DNA of 64,000 bases from Pandoraea pnomenusa (GTDB lineage: Bacteria; Pseudomonadota; Gammaproteobacteria; Burkholderiales; Burkholderiaceae). Where the stretch lies: contig NZ_CP009553.3 of NCBI RefSeq assembly GCF_000767615.3, positions 1,302,001 through 1,366,000 on the forward strand, given 5' to 3'. The translations under genes and the position numbers were made by a program. Under the pieces are notes generated by a model that ran no database searches, was not told where the DNA came from, and saw nothing but the letters and a program-made list of their open reading frames with translations. This document shows positions 10,795 through 19,451 of the stretch, one piece after another. The first letter of the stretch is position 1. Every line of letters begins with the position of its first letter.

Positions 10795-11958
10795 TTAGAA
10801 GCGGTGACGGATACCCGTGCCCACAACGGTTTGCGAGCTGGTCGACGACATACCGCCGGCAGCGCCGACACCGGCTGCGAGGCCCGTGCCTTCGTTGTCG
10901 GAGATGTGCTGGTACGAACCCGTCAGGTACACATCGGTGCGCTTCGACAGACGGTAGTCGGCTTGCAGCGTAACGGTGTGGAACTTCGGCTTCTTGTCCG
11001 TCGAATCCTGCTTGGCCATCGTGTACGTGTACGCGGCCGACAGCGAGACTGCCGGGGTCAGCATGTAGCGACCGTTGACTTCGAAGTTGTCGAACTTCAG
11101 ACCGTCGTTGTTGAAGCCAACGGCGGTGCTGTTGAAGTTGATGCCCGACAGGCCTTGGAGTTGCGTGTGGGTGTACACCAGGCCGACAGTTGCCGGGCCG
11201 AAGGCGTAGTTACCACCGATACCCCAGACGCGTTGCTTCTGCGCGTTGAAGACCGAGTCGCCACCGGCCGACGTATCGACGGCGCCGCTTGCGTTGTTGT
11301 TACCCGGATTGCCTTGGCGCTCCAGGTAAGCGGCGGCAACCGTCAGCGGGCCGTTCGCGTAGTTCACGCCGGCGCTGAATGCACGGTTGTTGGCGAAATC
11401 GCCGGCCTTGTTCGAGAAGCCATACAGGCCGCCGAAGGTCAGGCCGTTGTAGTTGGCGCTCGAGTACTTGACCGAGTTGTTCACACGGAACGAGTTGTTC
11501 GTGTTGTCGTTATCGTACGGGTGCGCTGCGATCGTGCCGCCGAACGACGAACCGTTCAGGGTCAGCGGAGCCAGGTAATCAACCAGCGAGTCGTACTGAC
11601 GACCGATCGTGACCGAGCCGAACTTGTCGTTCTGCAGGCCGACGAAGGCTTGACGACCGAACATGCGGTTGTTTTGGCCCAGGCTGCCGTTGTTGATCGA
11701 GAAACCGTTTTCCAGCACGAAGATGGCCTTGTTACCGCCACCCAGGTCTTCCGAGCCCTTCAGGCCCCAACGGCTGCCGTTGACCAGGCCGCTCGTGGCG
11801 CGGAAGTTCTTCGAACCCGAAGCACCGATCGTGTTGGTCGAGTTGCTGGTGTAGGCAACGCCAGCGTCGATCAAGCCGTACAGGGTGACGCTGCTTTGTG
11901 CGTGCGCGCCCACCGAGAACGCGCCGATGGCGGCCGCGGCAAGAAGAGTTTTTTTCAT
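10795..11958 (-). CDS. Outer-membrane porin (Gram-negative trimeric type)
   Basis: A 387-residue general porin. Residues 1-20 (MKKTLLAAAAIGAFSVGAHA) form a signal peptide with cleavage before QSSVTLYGLIDAGVAY, the start found in Burkholderiales porins. Alternating beta-strand sequence continues to the C-terminal GIRHRF; the final Phe is the outer-membrane assembly signal. The family forms water-filled channels for small solutes. The long upstream region (about 730 bp before the next supported element) suggests elaborate control, and direct repeats lie 160-190 bp upstream of the start. Confidence 0.95.
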   Translation of the reverse strand: MKKTLLAAAAIGAFSVGAHAQSSVTLYGLIDAGVAYTSNSTNTIGASGSKNFRATSGLVNGSRWGLKGSEDLGGGNKAIFVLENGFSINNGSLGQNNRMFGRQAFVGLQNDKFGSVTIGRQYDSLVDYLAPLTLNGSSFGGTIAAHPYDNDNTNNSFRVNNSVKYSSANYNGLTFGGLYGFSNKAGDFANNRAFSAGVNYANGPLTVAAAYLERQGNPGNNNASGAVDTSAGGDSVFNAQKQRVWGIGGNYAFGPATVGLVYTHTQLQGLSGINFNSTAVGFNNDGLKFDNFEVNGRYMLTPAVSLSAAYTYTMAKQDSTDKKPKFHTVTLQADYRLSKRTDVYLTGSYQHISDNEGTGLAAGVGAAGGMSSTSSQTVVGTGIRHRF

Positions 11959-12690
11959 GGTTTAAGCTCCAGTAACGTGACACGAATCGCAGAATTCGCG
12001 TGAAAACAGAACGCGGCGAAACAGAACATGTCGAGGTGACGGTTTGTCATTCGCGGACCCGATCAGGTATCGGCACTGCTCTGTTGACAGGGGGCAGTGT
12101 ATGAGTGAGCGCTACTCCCGCCTATTTCAGAATCCGCAAGAATCTATTTCATATCTGAAAAGAATCATGCAAACGTGTCGCAAAGCGTTGTGTGACAAGG
12201 GATCGGCTTGATTAAGCGTAGGCGAGAAATGCCGATGCAAGCGAAGTGTGTTGCGCTCGGGACACAGTGAGAGCGACCTGCGAAAGCGCGTCGGAAGCGT
12301 TGTCAGTGCTGGATTTGCGCGCGACACGCGTGGGTCCGATTAGTTCCGGCGCTGCGTGATCATGTCGCAGAGGCGGTTCGCGCGGCGGGCGCATCGCACG
12401 AAACGTGTCGCGTCGACGTAGGCCTCGTTTTCGACACCTCGTACCTCATCGCTGATGACGATGAAATCGAAAAGCGCACGTGACATGCAAGTGGGCCCCG
12501 ATGAGCACATCATCGCCTTGCCTCCATCGCGCGTAATGAGTGATGTCTTAGATTTTTGCGCGTGGAAAAACTCGGGCCTCACCGAAAAACCCTTTATTCA
12601 TGCAGTTTTACGAGACTATTGCGAGTCCTCGAATAATTCATTGCGTCGAATGATGACAATGATTTTCGACGCCAGACCTATACTACGTTC
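11959..12690. other. Long intergenic region upstream of the porin
   Basis: About 730 bp with AT content above its surroundings and no convincing gene. Two short frames (12340-12582 minus, 80 codons; 12455-12715 plus, 86 codons) lack ribosome-binding sites and consistent GC-rich third positions. CTATTTCA occurs as a direct repeat at 12122-12129 and 12144-12151, 22 bp apart (two helical turns), which could be a regulator site for the porin. Confidence 0.5.
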
Positions 12691-12766
12691 CGCGAGAAGT
12701 AGACTTTTGCGTTGAGTGAAAAGTCTCCAAACCTTGGCGCGGCCTCATTGGCCGCGCTTTTTTTTG
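12691..12766 (+). ncRNA. Candidate small RNA ending in an intrinsic terminator
   Basis: The sequence would fold into an 8-bp hairpin (AGACTTTT 12701-12708 with AAAAGTCT 12719-12726), a short unpaired stretch CCAAACCTTG, and then a GC-rich terminator with a U-tail. A TATACT hexamer at 12679-12684 is a good -10 box; the -35 candidate (ATGACA at 12653-12658) is at a poor 20-bp distance. No protein gene on the plus strand leads into the terminator. The predicted transcript is about 75 nt. It lies between a porin and a regulator gene, both on the other strand. Its target is unknown. Confidence 0.5.
12737..12765 (+). terminator. Rho-independent terminator, plus strand only
   Basis: GCGCGGCC (12737-12744) pairs with GGCCGCGC (12750-12757) and is followed by eight T (12758-12765). 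The minus strand has no T-run after the stem, so it acts rightward, although no plus-strand protein gene precedes it. Confidence 0.9.
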
Positions 12767-12848
12767 CCCGCGCTTTTCCCATGCCCCGTGCGACCTTCAT
12801 TGTCGTCTGGCGTCGCCGCCACCCGACACCTCGACCGTTGCGTCGCCT

Positions 12849-14138
12849 CTACGCGAAGTGAGCCGCATTGAGGGCGTCGCCGCAATCGCGCACATGCGGA
12901 ATGCTCAACTGCTTGAGCTTTCGATATAGCGACGCACGACAGAACCCGAGCGTGCGCGCGGCGGCCGAAATATTCCAGCGATGTTGCGCGAGCGCCTGCA
13001 GAATGCGCTCCCGCTCGACTTCGCTCTCGTTTCCCTGGCGCGCATCACGGGCCTGACGGTCGTGCACCCCGCCAGGTATTTCGCGCGACATCGCCGAAGC
13101 CTCGATTTCGACGCGCGACGAGGTCGCGGGCGCCATCGGTGTACTCCCCGCCGACGTGCCGCGCGACGCCCCAACGAGTTCCGGCGGCAGATCGTTTACA
13201 CACAACTGGTTTGTGCTCATGACGGCACATGCGTAGCGCAACGCGGCGCGCATTTGGCGCAGGTTTCCCGGCCATGCGTGGGTGAGCAGACAAGACAGCG
13301 CTTGCGGTGACACGCGGGCGAGCGCCTGATCGGCGCGCAGTCCGGGCCACTCGTCGCAAAGCATGCGCGCGATCAGCTCCGATTTATCCTCGCGCTCGCG
13401 CAGCGTGGGCAGCGTGAGAACGCCGACCGCGATGCGGTAATAAAGATCTTCGCGGAATGTCCCGTTCGCTACGGCGCTGGCCAGATCCTGGTGCGTGGCG
13501 CAAATCAGTTGCACGTCGACGGGCACGGGATGGCTCCCGCCCAGCGGCGTGACCTCGCGCTCGGACAGCACCCGCAGCAGGCGCGTCTGCATCGCAAAGG
13601 GCATGTCGCCGATCTCATCGAGAAAGAGGGTGCCGCCGTCGGCCTGTTGCAGCTTGCCCTTCATCCCGCCCGGAAGGGCGCCGGAAAATGCGCCGCGCTG
13701 ATATCCGAACAACTCGCTCTCGACGAGATGCTCCGGCAACGACGCCGTATTGATGGCGACGAATGCCTGCGCGCGCCGCTCGCTGTAGGCATGCAGCGCG
13801 CGGGCGAGAAACTCCTTGCCGGTGCCTGTCTCTCCGAGAATCAGTACCGGGATGCCGCGATCGACGAAGCGCTTGCCGCGCGCGAGCAGTTCGCGCATGC
13901 GGGCATCGGTGCCGCTCAGATCGTCGATGGCGAGATAGTCGGGGCGCATGCCGCGGGTCGATGCCGAATCGGGCGCGGCGGCGGTGATGGGGGCGGCAGG
14001 GGGGACCGGCAGGCGGGCGATGCGTTCGGCGATCGCGGCGATGCTGCTGAACGCGGTATTGGCATTGGCGGCGCCGTGGGGGGCGGCGTGGCCGACAGGT
14101 CGAGCGGGGGCGGACGCTACAGCGAGGTGAGCGGGCAT
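12849..14138 (-). CDS. Sigma-54-dependent activator (AAA+ and Fis-type HTH) without a sensor domain
   Basis: A 429-residue bacterial enhancer-binding protein. Residues 1-70 are Ala/Pro-rich with no recognisable GAF, PAS or receiver domain. The AAA+ domain has Walker A GETGTGKE at 102-109, Walker B LFLDEIGD at 171-178 and the sigma-54 contact loop as GAFSGA at 149-154, where most relatives have GAFTGA. A Fis-like helix-turn-helix (NISAAARTLGFCRASLYRKL) lies near residues 390-409. The start at 14138 has AAGGAG seven bases upstream. Sensorless activators such as PspF are controlled by partners or by expression. It is a good candidate to drive the two -24/-12 promoters 5-6 kb to the right; that link is an inference. 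Confidence 0.9.
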   Translation of the reverse strand: MPAHLAVASAPARPVGHAAPHGAANANTAFSSIAAIAERIARLPVPPAAPITAAAPDSASTRGMRPDYLAIDDLSGTDARMRELLARGKRFVDRGIPVLILGETGTGKEFLARALHAYSERRAQAFVAINTASLPEHLVESELFGYQRGAFSGALPGGMKGKLQQADGGTLFLDEIGDMPFAMQTRLLRVLSEREVTPLGGSHPVPVDVQLICATHQDLASAVANGTFREDLYYRIAVGVLTLPTLREREDKSELIARMLCDEWPGLRADQALARVSPQALSCLLTHAWPGNLRQMRAALRYACAVMSTNQLCVNDLPPELVGASRGTSAGSTPMAPATSSRVEIEASAMSREIPGGVHDRQARDARQGNESEVERERILQALAQHRWNISAAARTLGFCRASLYRKLKQLSIPHVRDCGDALNAAHFA

Positions 14139-14301
14139 GACTTGTCTCCTTCTCGTATCGGTACGAAAGGGCGCCGTCGGTGGCTTGTGGCCTGGCGATT
14201 CCTGACGTCTCTTTATATTGCGACCGGCTCGGGTGGCCAATCGCCAATGCAGGATACGACTCGAGAGTCATAACATCCAATACAATATTGATGCGCTATT
14301 A

Positions 14302-14316
14302 ATACCTCTGAGGTAT
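14302..14316. promoter_or_regulatory. LysR-type operator (T-N11-A palindrome)
   Basis: ATACCTCTGAGGTAT is a perfect 7-bp inverted repeat around one base, with the T-N11-A spacing that LysR-type proteins recognise. It ends only 3 bp before the ATG of the downstream LysR gene, a position that would suit autorepression. Confidence 0.65.
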
Positions 14317-14319
14317 CAG

Positions 14320-15264
14320 ATGATCGAGCTGCGTCATTTCCAATATTTCGTGGTGCTCGCGGAGACCCTGCATTTCGGCCGCGCGGCCCAGCAGCTGCAC
14401 ATCTCGCAGCCGCCGTTATCGCGCCAGATTGCCCTCATGGAGGCCGAGCTGGGCGTGCGGTTGTTCGAGCGCACGCGCAGAAGCGTGAGACTCACGCGCG
14501 CGGGGGCCCGCTTCTATCAGGATGCAGTGGAAATCCTCAACTCGGTCGACCGCGCGCGGCGCAATGTGGTCGCGGCGAGCCGGGGAGAGGACGGCGCCAT
14601 CACGGTTGGCTTCATGATGTCCTCGGCGTACAACATTCTGCCGGCGCTTACGCGCACATACGCCGCGGCGTACTCGCGCGTCGACATGAAACTCGCGGAG
14701 ACGCTGCCGAACCTGTTGGCCGACGCGGTGCGGGCGGGGAAGATCGACGTCGGCATCATGTACCGTCCCGAAGATCTCACAGGGGTGGAGACGGCGACGG
14801 TGTTTCGCGAGGAGATGGTGGCGGTATTGCCGCGCACGCACGCCCTGGCGTCGGTCGACGTGCTCGACGCCTCCCAGCTCGCCGAAGAGTCGTTCGTGAG
14901 CATTCCGCGCGAGATCGCGCCGCTCGTCTACGACCTGATCGTCGACCATTGCCGCCGCGCGGGCTTTTCGCCGCATATCCGGCTCGAGACCAATCTTCAG
15001 CAGACGATTATCAACCTCGTGGGGGAAGGGCTGGGTGTCGCGATGGTGCCGATGTCGATGAGCAGCACGAGCGCGTCGGGCAGTGCGGTCTTCAAGCCCT
15101 TGCACAACGCGCCGGTGGCCGAAGTGGCGTTGCTGTGGAGCCGGGACAATCACAACCCGTGCGTCGCCACGTTCGTGGAAAATGCGCGCGAGGTGTGGCG
15201 CGAGATGCAGCGCGCGCCGGGGGCGCGGCTGGTGCCCGACCTGCCGGACACCCGCCTGCGCTGA
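14320..15264 (+). CDS. LysR-family transcriptional regulator
   Basis: A 314-residue LysR protein with the winged HTH at residues 1-60 (LRHFQYFVVLAETLHFGRAAQQLHISQPPLSRQIALMEAELGVRLFERT) and an effector domain from about 90 to 295. The HTH resembles the BenM/CatM group that responds to aromatic or organic acids, consistent with the TRAP and CoA genes next door. The start at 14320 places the HTH at the very N-terminus as usual. It diverges from the sigma-54 activator gene and converges with an SDR gene 33 bp downstream. Confidence 0.92.
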   Translation: MIELRHFQYFVVLAETLHFGRAAQQLHISQPPLSRQIALMEAELGVRLFERTRRSVRLTRAGARFYQDAVEILNSVDRARRNVVAASRGEDGAITVGFMMSSAYNILPALTRTYAAAYSRVDMKLAETLPNLLADAVRAGKIDVGIMYRPEDLTGVETATVFREEMVAVLPRTHALASVDVLDASQLAEESFVSIPREIAPLVYDLIVDHCRRAGFSPHIRLETNLQQTIINLVGEGLGVAMVPMSMSSTSASGSAVFKPLHNAPVAEVALLWSRDNHNPCVATFVENAREVWREMQRAPGARLVPDLPDTRLR

Positions 15265-15297
15265 GCGATGGGGGCGAAGTGACGCGCCCGGGCGGCG

Positions 15298-16053
15298 TCA
15301 GATCTCGAGAATACCGGCCGCCACGAAACCGCCGTCGACTGGCAGGATATGACCAGTGACATACGACGAATCTTCCGACGCCAGGAAGCTGACCGCGCCC
15401 GCGATCTCACGCGGTTGGCCGTAGCGCCCCAGCGGCGTGGTCTCCGTATAGTGACGGCGCGAGATGTCGGAATGCAGCGCTTGCGTGAGCGGCGTGTCGA
15501 CCGGACCCGGGGCGATGCCGTTTGCCGTAATGCCGAAGGGGGCGAGTTCGATGGCCATCTGACGGGTGAGACCGATGACCGCCGCCTTCGACGTGCCGTA
15601 GGCCGTGCGCCCGGCGCTGGCCAAGATGCCCGCGACCGACGCCAGATTCACGATCCGCCCCCAGCGCTGCTCGCGCATGAGACGCGCGGCGTGCTGACCG
15701 CACAGCAGCGTGCCGGTGAGGTTCACATTCATCACCTGATGCCAGTGATCGATCGGATAGTCGAGGAACGGAAACGTCTTGGCGATCCCTGCGTTGTTCA
15801 CGAGCACGTCGCAGCGCCCGTGACGCTGCGCGACCTGTGCAAAGCCGTCGGCGATCGATTGCGCATCGCCCACATTCATGGTCAGCGCCCACGCGTTGCC
15901 ACCTGCCGCGCTCAGCTTCGCCGCCGTCTCCGCCGCCGCGCCTTCGTTCAGATCGGCCACCACCACCGTCATGCCGTCCTTGACCAATCGTTCGCAAATG
16001 GCGGCGCCAATGCCCATGCCGCCGCCCGTGACCACTGCAACTTTCTCCGTCAT
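15298..16053 (-). CDS. SDR-family dehydrogenase (3-oxoacyl/3-hydroxyacyl type)
   Basis: A 251-residue classical SDR. It has TGGGMGIG at residues 9-16, NNAG near 88-91, the catalytic serine in NLASVAGILASAGRTAY and YGTSK near 153-157. The C-terminus reads SSYVTGHILPVDGGFVAAG. It most resembles FabG- or acetoacetyl-CoA-reductase-type enzymes that act on a 3-keto or 3-hydroxy group of a CoA or ACP ester. It follows the fused TRAP permease on the same strand, behind a strong hairpin, so it is likely the last gene of the uptake operon. The start at 16053 has TAGGAG eight bases upstream. Confidence 0.9.
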   Translation of the reverse strand: MTEKVAVVTGGGMGIGAAICERLVKDGMTVVVADLNEGAAAETAAKLSAAGGNAWALTMNVGDAQSIADGFAQVAQRHGRCDVLVNNAGIAKTFPFLDYPIDHWHQVMNVNLTGTLLCGQHAARLMREQRWGRIVNLASVAGILASAGRTAYGTSKAAVIGLTRQMAIELAPFGITANGIAPGPVDTPLTQALHSDISRRHYTETTPLGRYGQPREIAGAVSFLASEDSSYVTGHILPVDGGFVAAGILEI

Positions 16054-16087
16054 GCTATGGACTCCTAAATTTATTGACTTCTACAGC

Positions 16088-16122
16088 ACGGGCCCCGCCG
16101 CCAGCTGCGCGGCGGAGCCCGT
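16088..16122 (-). other. Intercistronic stem-loop between the TRAP permease and the SDR gene
   Basis: A 14-bp stem (16088-16101 with 16109-16122, one G-U wobble on the minus strand, 7-nt loop) has no T-run after it. It is therefore more likely an RNA-stability or processing element than a full terminator, and could lower SDR expression relative to the permease. Confidence 0.6.
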
Positions 16123-16147
16123 CGGTAAAAACGTTAGTGAATGTGTC

Positions 16148-18025
16148 TTACTTCAGGAAACCGATCGAGATCCAGGGGACGAAGACCACGATGAGCAAGG
16201 CCACGAGCAGCGCGCCCATATAGGTCCACATCCGGTTGAAGACCTTGTCCGGTGAGGTCTTGCCGATGGCGCATGCGGCGTAGAAGCCCACGCCCAGCGG
16301 CGGTGCGAACAGGCCCATGCCCATCGACAGGATCACGACCATGGCGTAGTGCACGTCGTGAATGCCCATCGAACGGGCGACCGGGAAGAGCAGCGGCCCG
16401 AACAGCACGATGGCGGGAATGCCCTCGAGCACGCTGCCGAGCACGATGAACACGACCATCGAGATGAGCAGGAAGCCGATCTGCCCGCCCGGCACGCCAT
16501 GCATCAGGCCGACGAGCTTCGCGGAGAAGCCCGACTGCGTCAGTGCCCATGCCATGGCGGTGGCCATGCCGATGATGAGCAGGATGGCACCGGACAGCGC
16601 GGCCGTCTCGGTGAGCAGCGGGTACAGGCGCTTGAAGTCGAGATGCTTCTTGAAGATGTGGACGATCAGGCCGATCACGATCGTGTACGCGATGCCGACG
16701 GTCGAGACCTCGGTGGCCGTGGCGGCGCCCTCGATCACGGCCGTGCGAATCAGGATCGGCAGGGCCAGGGCGGGCAGCGCCACGATGAACGTCTTGCCGA
16801 TCACGCTCCACGGCGCGCGTTTCGCCGCGTGCGGCGCTTCCTTGCGCGAGCGGGCAAAGCAGACGACCACGATGGCGAGCGTGGCGATGACCGCGGGCAG
16901 CAGGCCGCCGACGAACAGGGCCGTGATCGACACGCCGCACACCGCACCGATGGTAATCAGCACGAGACTTGGCGGAATCGTCTCGGTCATGGCGCCGGTC
17001 GACGAGAGCAGCGCGACGAGGTCTTCCGGCTTGGAGCCGCGGCGTTGCATTTCGGGAAAGAGTGCCGGGGCCACGGCCGCCATGTCGGCAGCCTTTGAGC
17101 CGGAGATGCCGGACACGAGGAACATCGCGCCGAGCAGCACGTATTGCAGGCCGCCGCGCACATGCCCGAGCAGCGAGGCCATGAATTCGATCAGGCTGCG
17201 GGCGAGACCGCTCATCTCGATGAGCGCGCCGAGCAGCACGAACAGCGGCACCGACAGCAGGATGAGACCGGACATGCCTTCGTCCATGCGGCTCACCACG
17301 ATCTGCAACGGTGCGTCGGTGACCAGCGCGAGATACGCCAGTGTCGCGGTGCCGAACGCGAAGGCGATGGGAATGCCGCCTGCCACGCAGGCGCCCACGA
17401 TCAGCACGAAGAACACCAGCAGGTTGTAGTTGCCCATGGCGATGAGCGCCGGGCGCCCGAGCCAGAGTGCCGCACCGAGGGCGGCCACGACCAGCACGCC
17501 CAGGCCCAGCTGGCGCATGCTCGAGCAGCGAGCCAGGCGCGATATCGCGGCGATGAGCATCAGACCGGCGCCGACCGGGAGCGCCGCGGCGCGCAGCCCG
17601 TCCGGAATTTCCAGTGCCGGTGTGGTGATGTCCATCTGTTCGATGGCATGCGTGTATGCGGGCATGATGATGAGTGCCACGAACACGCAGACCGTGAGCG
17701 CGGCCATGGTCTGAAACCATTCGCGCCACGCAACGGGGAGCTTGTTGACGATGGCGGACAAACGCATGTGCTCGCCCCGGTCGAGCGCCAGCACGGCGCC
17801 GAGCATCGATAGCCAGATGAACAGGATCTGGGCGAGCTCGTCCGACCACGTGAGCGGATTGTCGAACCCGTAACGCGAGATCACGCCCGCGAGCAGGATG
17901 AGTGTCTCCGCCACCACCAGCAGCACGGCAACCGCCTCGGTGACTTTCATCACCGCGCGGTTGACGTGGCAGAAGAGGCGGGCGAGCGCGTGCGTCGGCT
18001 CGGCCGTCATCGTCAACGTTTCCAT
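16148..18025 (-). CDS. dctM: Fused TRAP transporter permease (DctQ-DctM)
   Basis: A 625-residue membrane protein that joins both TRAP permease subunits. Residues about 15-185 form the small DctQ domain with four helices (VAVLLVVAETLILLAGVISRYGF and NPLTWSDELAQILFIWLSMLGA are typical). After a linker with extra helices, residues about 195-620 form the large DctM domain with about twelve helices, including the family motif LFVLLGALIEMSG. TRAP systems use ion gradients to import carboxylates delivered by a periplasmic binding protein. Its start abuts the stop of the dctP gene (18026), showing tight co-expression. Confidence 0.93.
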   Translation of the reverse strand: METLTMTAEPTHALARLFCHVNRAVMKVTEAVAVLLVVAETLILLAGVISRYGFDNPLTWSDELAQILFIWLSMLGAVLALDRGEHMRLSAIVNKLPVAWREWFQTMAALTVCVFVALIIMPAYTHAIEQMDITTPALEIPDGLRAAALPVGAGLMLIAAISRLARCSSMRQLGLGVLVVAALGAALWLGRPALIAMGNYNLLVFFVLIVGACVAGGIPIAFAFGTATLAYLALVTDAPLQIVVSRMDEGMSGLILLSVPLFVLLGALIEMSGLARSLIEFMASLLGHVRGGLQYVLLGAMFLVSGISGSKAADMAAVAPALFPEMQRRGSKPEDLVALLSSTGAMTETIPPSLVLITIGAVCGVSITALFVGGLLPAVIATLAIVVVCFARSRKEAPHAAKRAPWSVIGKTFIVALPALALPILIRTAVIEGAATATEVSTVGIAYTIVIGLIVHIFKKHLDFKRLYPLLTETAALSGAILLIIGMATAMAWALTQSGFSAKLVGLMHGVPGGQIGFLLISMVVFIVLGSVLEGIPAIVLFGPLLFPVARSMGIHDVHYAMVVILSMGMGLFAPPLGVGFYAACAIGKTSPDKVFNRMWTYMGALLVALLIVVFVPWISIGFLK

Positions 18026-19045
18026 TTACGCGAGCTTCCCGGTGTACTTTTCCAACATGGCCCAAGCCTCATCGCCGAACTTCTTGTGCCATTCGGCATA
18101 GAAGCCCGCGCTGCGAAGCTTGTCGCGGAATTGCTCGTTGTTCGGCGCATTGAACACGAGGCCCTTCTGCTTGAGCTCCGCCATCACGCCGTCGTTGAGC
18201 TTGCGCACGTCGTCGCGCTGCGCCATGGCGGCAGCGTTCACGTTGGCCGTCACGATCGCCTGCAGATCCTTGGGCAGCTTGTCCCACTTCTGCTTGTTGG
18301 CGAGGAACCAGAAGCCGTCCCACATGTGATTCGTCATCGATACGTACTTCTGCACTTCGTAGAGCTTGGCCGTGGTCAGCAATGCCAGCGGGTTTTCCTG
18401 CGCTTCGACGATGTGCGTCTGCAGGGCCGAATACACTTCGGCGAAGTTGATCGACGTGGGCGATGCGTCGAACGCCTTGAACATCGACGTCCACAGCGGG
18501 CTCGTCGGGACGCGGATCTTCAGGCCCTTGAGATCGGCGGGCGAGTTGATCGGGCGGCTGCTCGTGGTGATCTGTCGATAGCCGTTCTCCCAGATCTTGT
18601 CGAAGGCGAACACCGAGGTCTTGGCGATCTGGCCGCGCACGTGCGCACCGAGGTCGCCGTCCATGGCGGCCCACACCTGGCTGTAGTCCTTGAATGCGAA
18701 GCCCACGCCGGAGATCTGTGCCGACGGCACGAGCGTGCCGAGAATCAGCGGCGAGAGCGTGAAGTAGTCGATCGCGCCTGCGCGGATCTGGCTCAGCATG
18801 TCGCTGTCGCTGCCGAGCTGGTTGTTCGGATAGATCTGGAAGTCGATGCGGCCCTTCGACTGCTCGGCGATCTTCTGCGCCATCTCCTTGGCGCGGATAT
18901 TCATCGGGTGGCTGACGGGGAGATTGTTCGCGAACTTCAGCGTGAATTCGGCGGCGTGTGCCTGCGTCTGGTACAACCCCGTCGCGGCGGCTGCCGACGT
19001 GGCTGCCACGACCTTGATGAAGTGGCGGCGATCCATGGTGCTCAT
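18026..19045 (-). CDS. dctP: TRAP transporter substrate-binding protein (DctP)
   Basis: A 339-residue periplasmic solute receptor. The N-terminus MSTMDRRHFIKVVAATSAAAATG carries a twin-arginine motif (RRHFIK), so Tat export is likely, with cleavage near AHA-AEFTL. The mature part shows the DctP signatures FKDYSQVWAAMDG and the ligand-gating Arg region LKGLKIRVPTSPLWTSMFKAFDASPTSINFAEVYSALQTHIVEAQENP. The ligand is a carboxylate whose identity cannot be read here. It is the first gene of the uptake operon and has a -24/-12 promoter about 115 bp upstream. Confidence 0.94.
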   Translation of the reverse strand: MSTMDRRHFIKVVAATSAAAATGLYQTQAHAAEFTLKFANNLPVSHPMNIRAKEMAQKIAEQSKGRIDFQIYPNNQLGSDSDMLSQIRAGAIDYFTLSPLILGTLVPSAQISGVGFAFKDYSQVWAAMDGDLGAHVRGQIAKTSVFAFDKIWENGYRQITTSSRPINSPADLKGLKIRVPTSPLWTSMFKAFDASPTSINFAEVYSALQTHIVEAQENPLALLTTAKLYEVQKYVSMTNHMWDGFWFLANKQKWDKLPKDLQAIVTANVNAAAMAQRDDVRKLNDGVMAELKQKGLVFNAPNNEQFRDKLRSAGFYAEWHKKFGDEAWAMLEKYTGKLA

Positions 19046-19168
19046 ACTGCATGTCTCCTGTTTATTGGTTTGGTGACCGCATCTGAAGCGCGAGGCGCGC
19101 CAGCGTGTTGCCTTGCAGCGCCCCGGCCGGCTCGCGTCCTGCGGCGTGCGAGTGGCCTGGCTATCTTA

Positions 19169-19184
19169 CGCAAGTCGAATGCCA
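19169..19184 (-). promoter_or_regulatory. Sigma-54 promoter of the dctP operon
   Basis: On the minus strand the sequence reads TGGCATTCGACTTGCG. The GG and GC dinucleotides are separated by exactly 10 bases, as in the TGGCAC-N5-TTGCA consensus. Transcription would start near 19158, leaving a leader of about 113 nt before dctP. Confidence 0.75.
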
Positions 19185-19371
19185 GATCGCGCGCCGGGCG
19201 GGAAAACCCTTACGTTGTTAAGCATCGGTGAATTCCCTCGCATCGCCGCCACGCGCCACCACGCGCGCCCCGCGCTGTCTCGCTGGCTTTCGCTTGATGG
19301 GAACGGCGCGCGGCGCGACCGGTTCGCCCCTCGGCGATGACGAAGCCGCTGGCGTGCGCGACGCGTCGCGG

Positions 19372-19451
19372 TGCGACAGGTGTCGCATCCGCCGCGCAGT
19401 TTGCGACACCTGTCGCAGGCCGGGCATCGTCGCGATGCGACAGGTGTCGCA
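19372..19451. promoter_or_regulatory. Three copies of a 16-bp palindrome (upstream activator sites)
   Basis: TGCGACAGGTGTCGCA occurs at 19372-19387, as its exact reverse complement at 19402-19417, and again at 19436-19451. Arms are TGCGACA and TGTCGCA with a 2-bp centre; the third copy extends to 9-bp arms. Centre distances are 30 and 34 bp, close to three helical turns. The array lies about 200 bp upstream of the dctP promoter and about 250 bp upstream of the thiolase promoter, the usual place for enhancer-binding protein sites. Half-sites of this GCGACA/TGTCGC type fit AcoR-like activators (from memory, not checked). Confidence 0.8.

Noticed and set aside
12340-12582. 80-codon minus-strand frame in the same gap
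   Set aside because: No ribosome-binding site and no recognisable pattern; overlaps the other weak frame.
12455-12715. 86-codon plus-strand frame in the porin upstream region
   Set aside because: No ribosome-binding site, mixed third-position composition and no similarity I recognise; it overlaps the candidate sRNA start.
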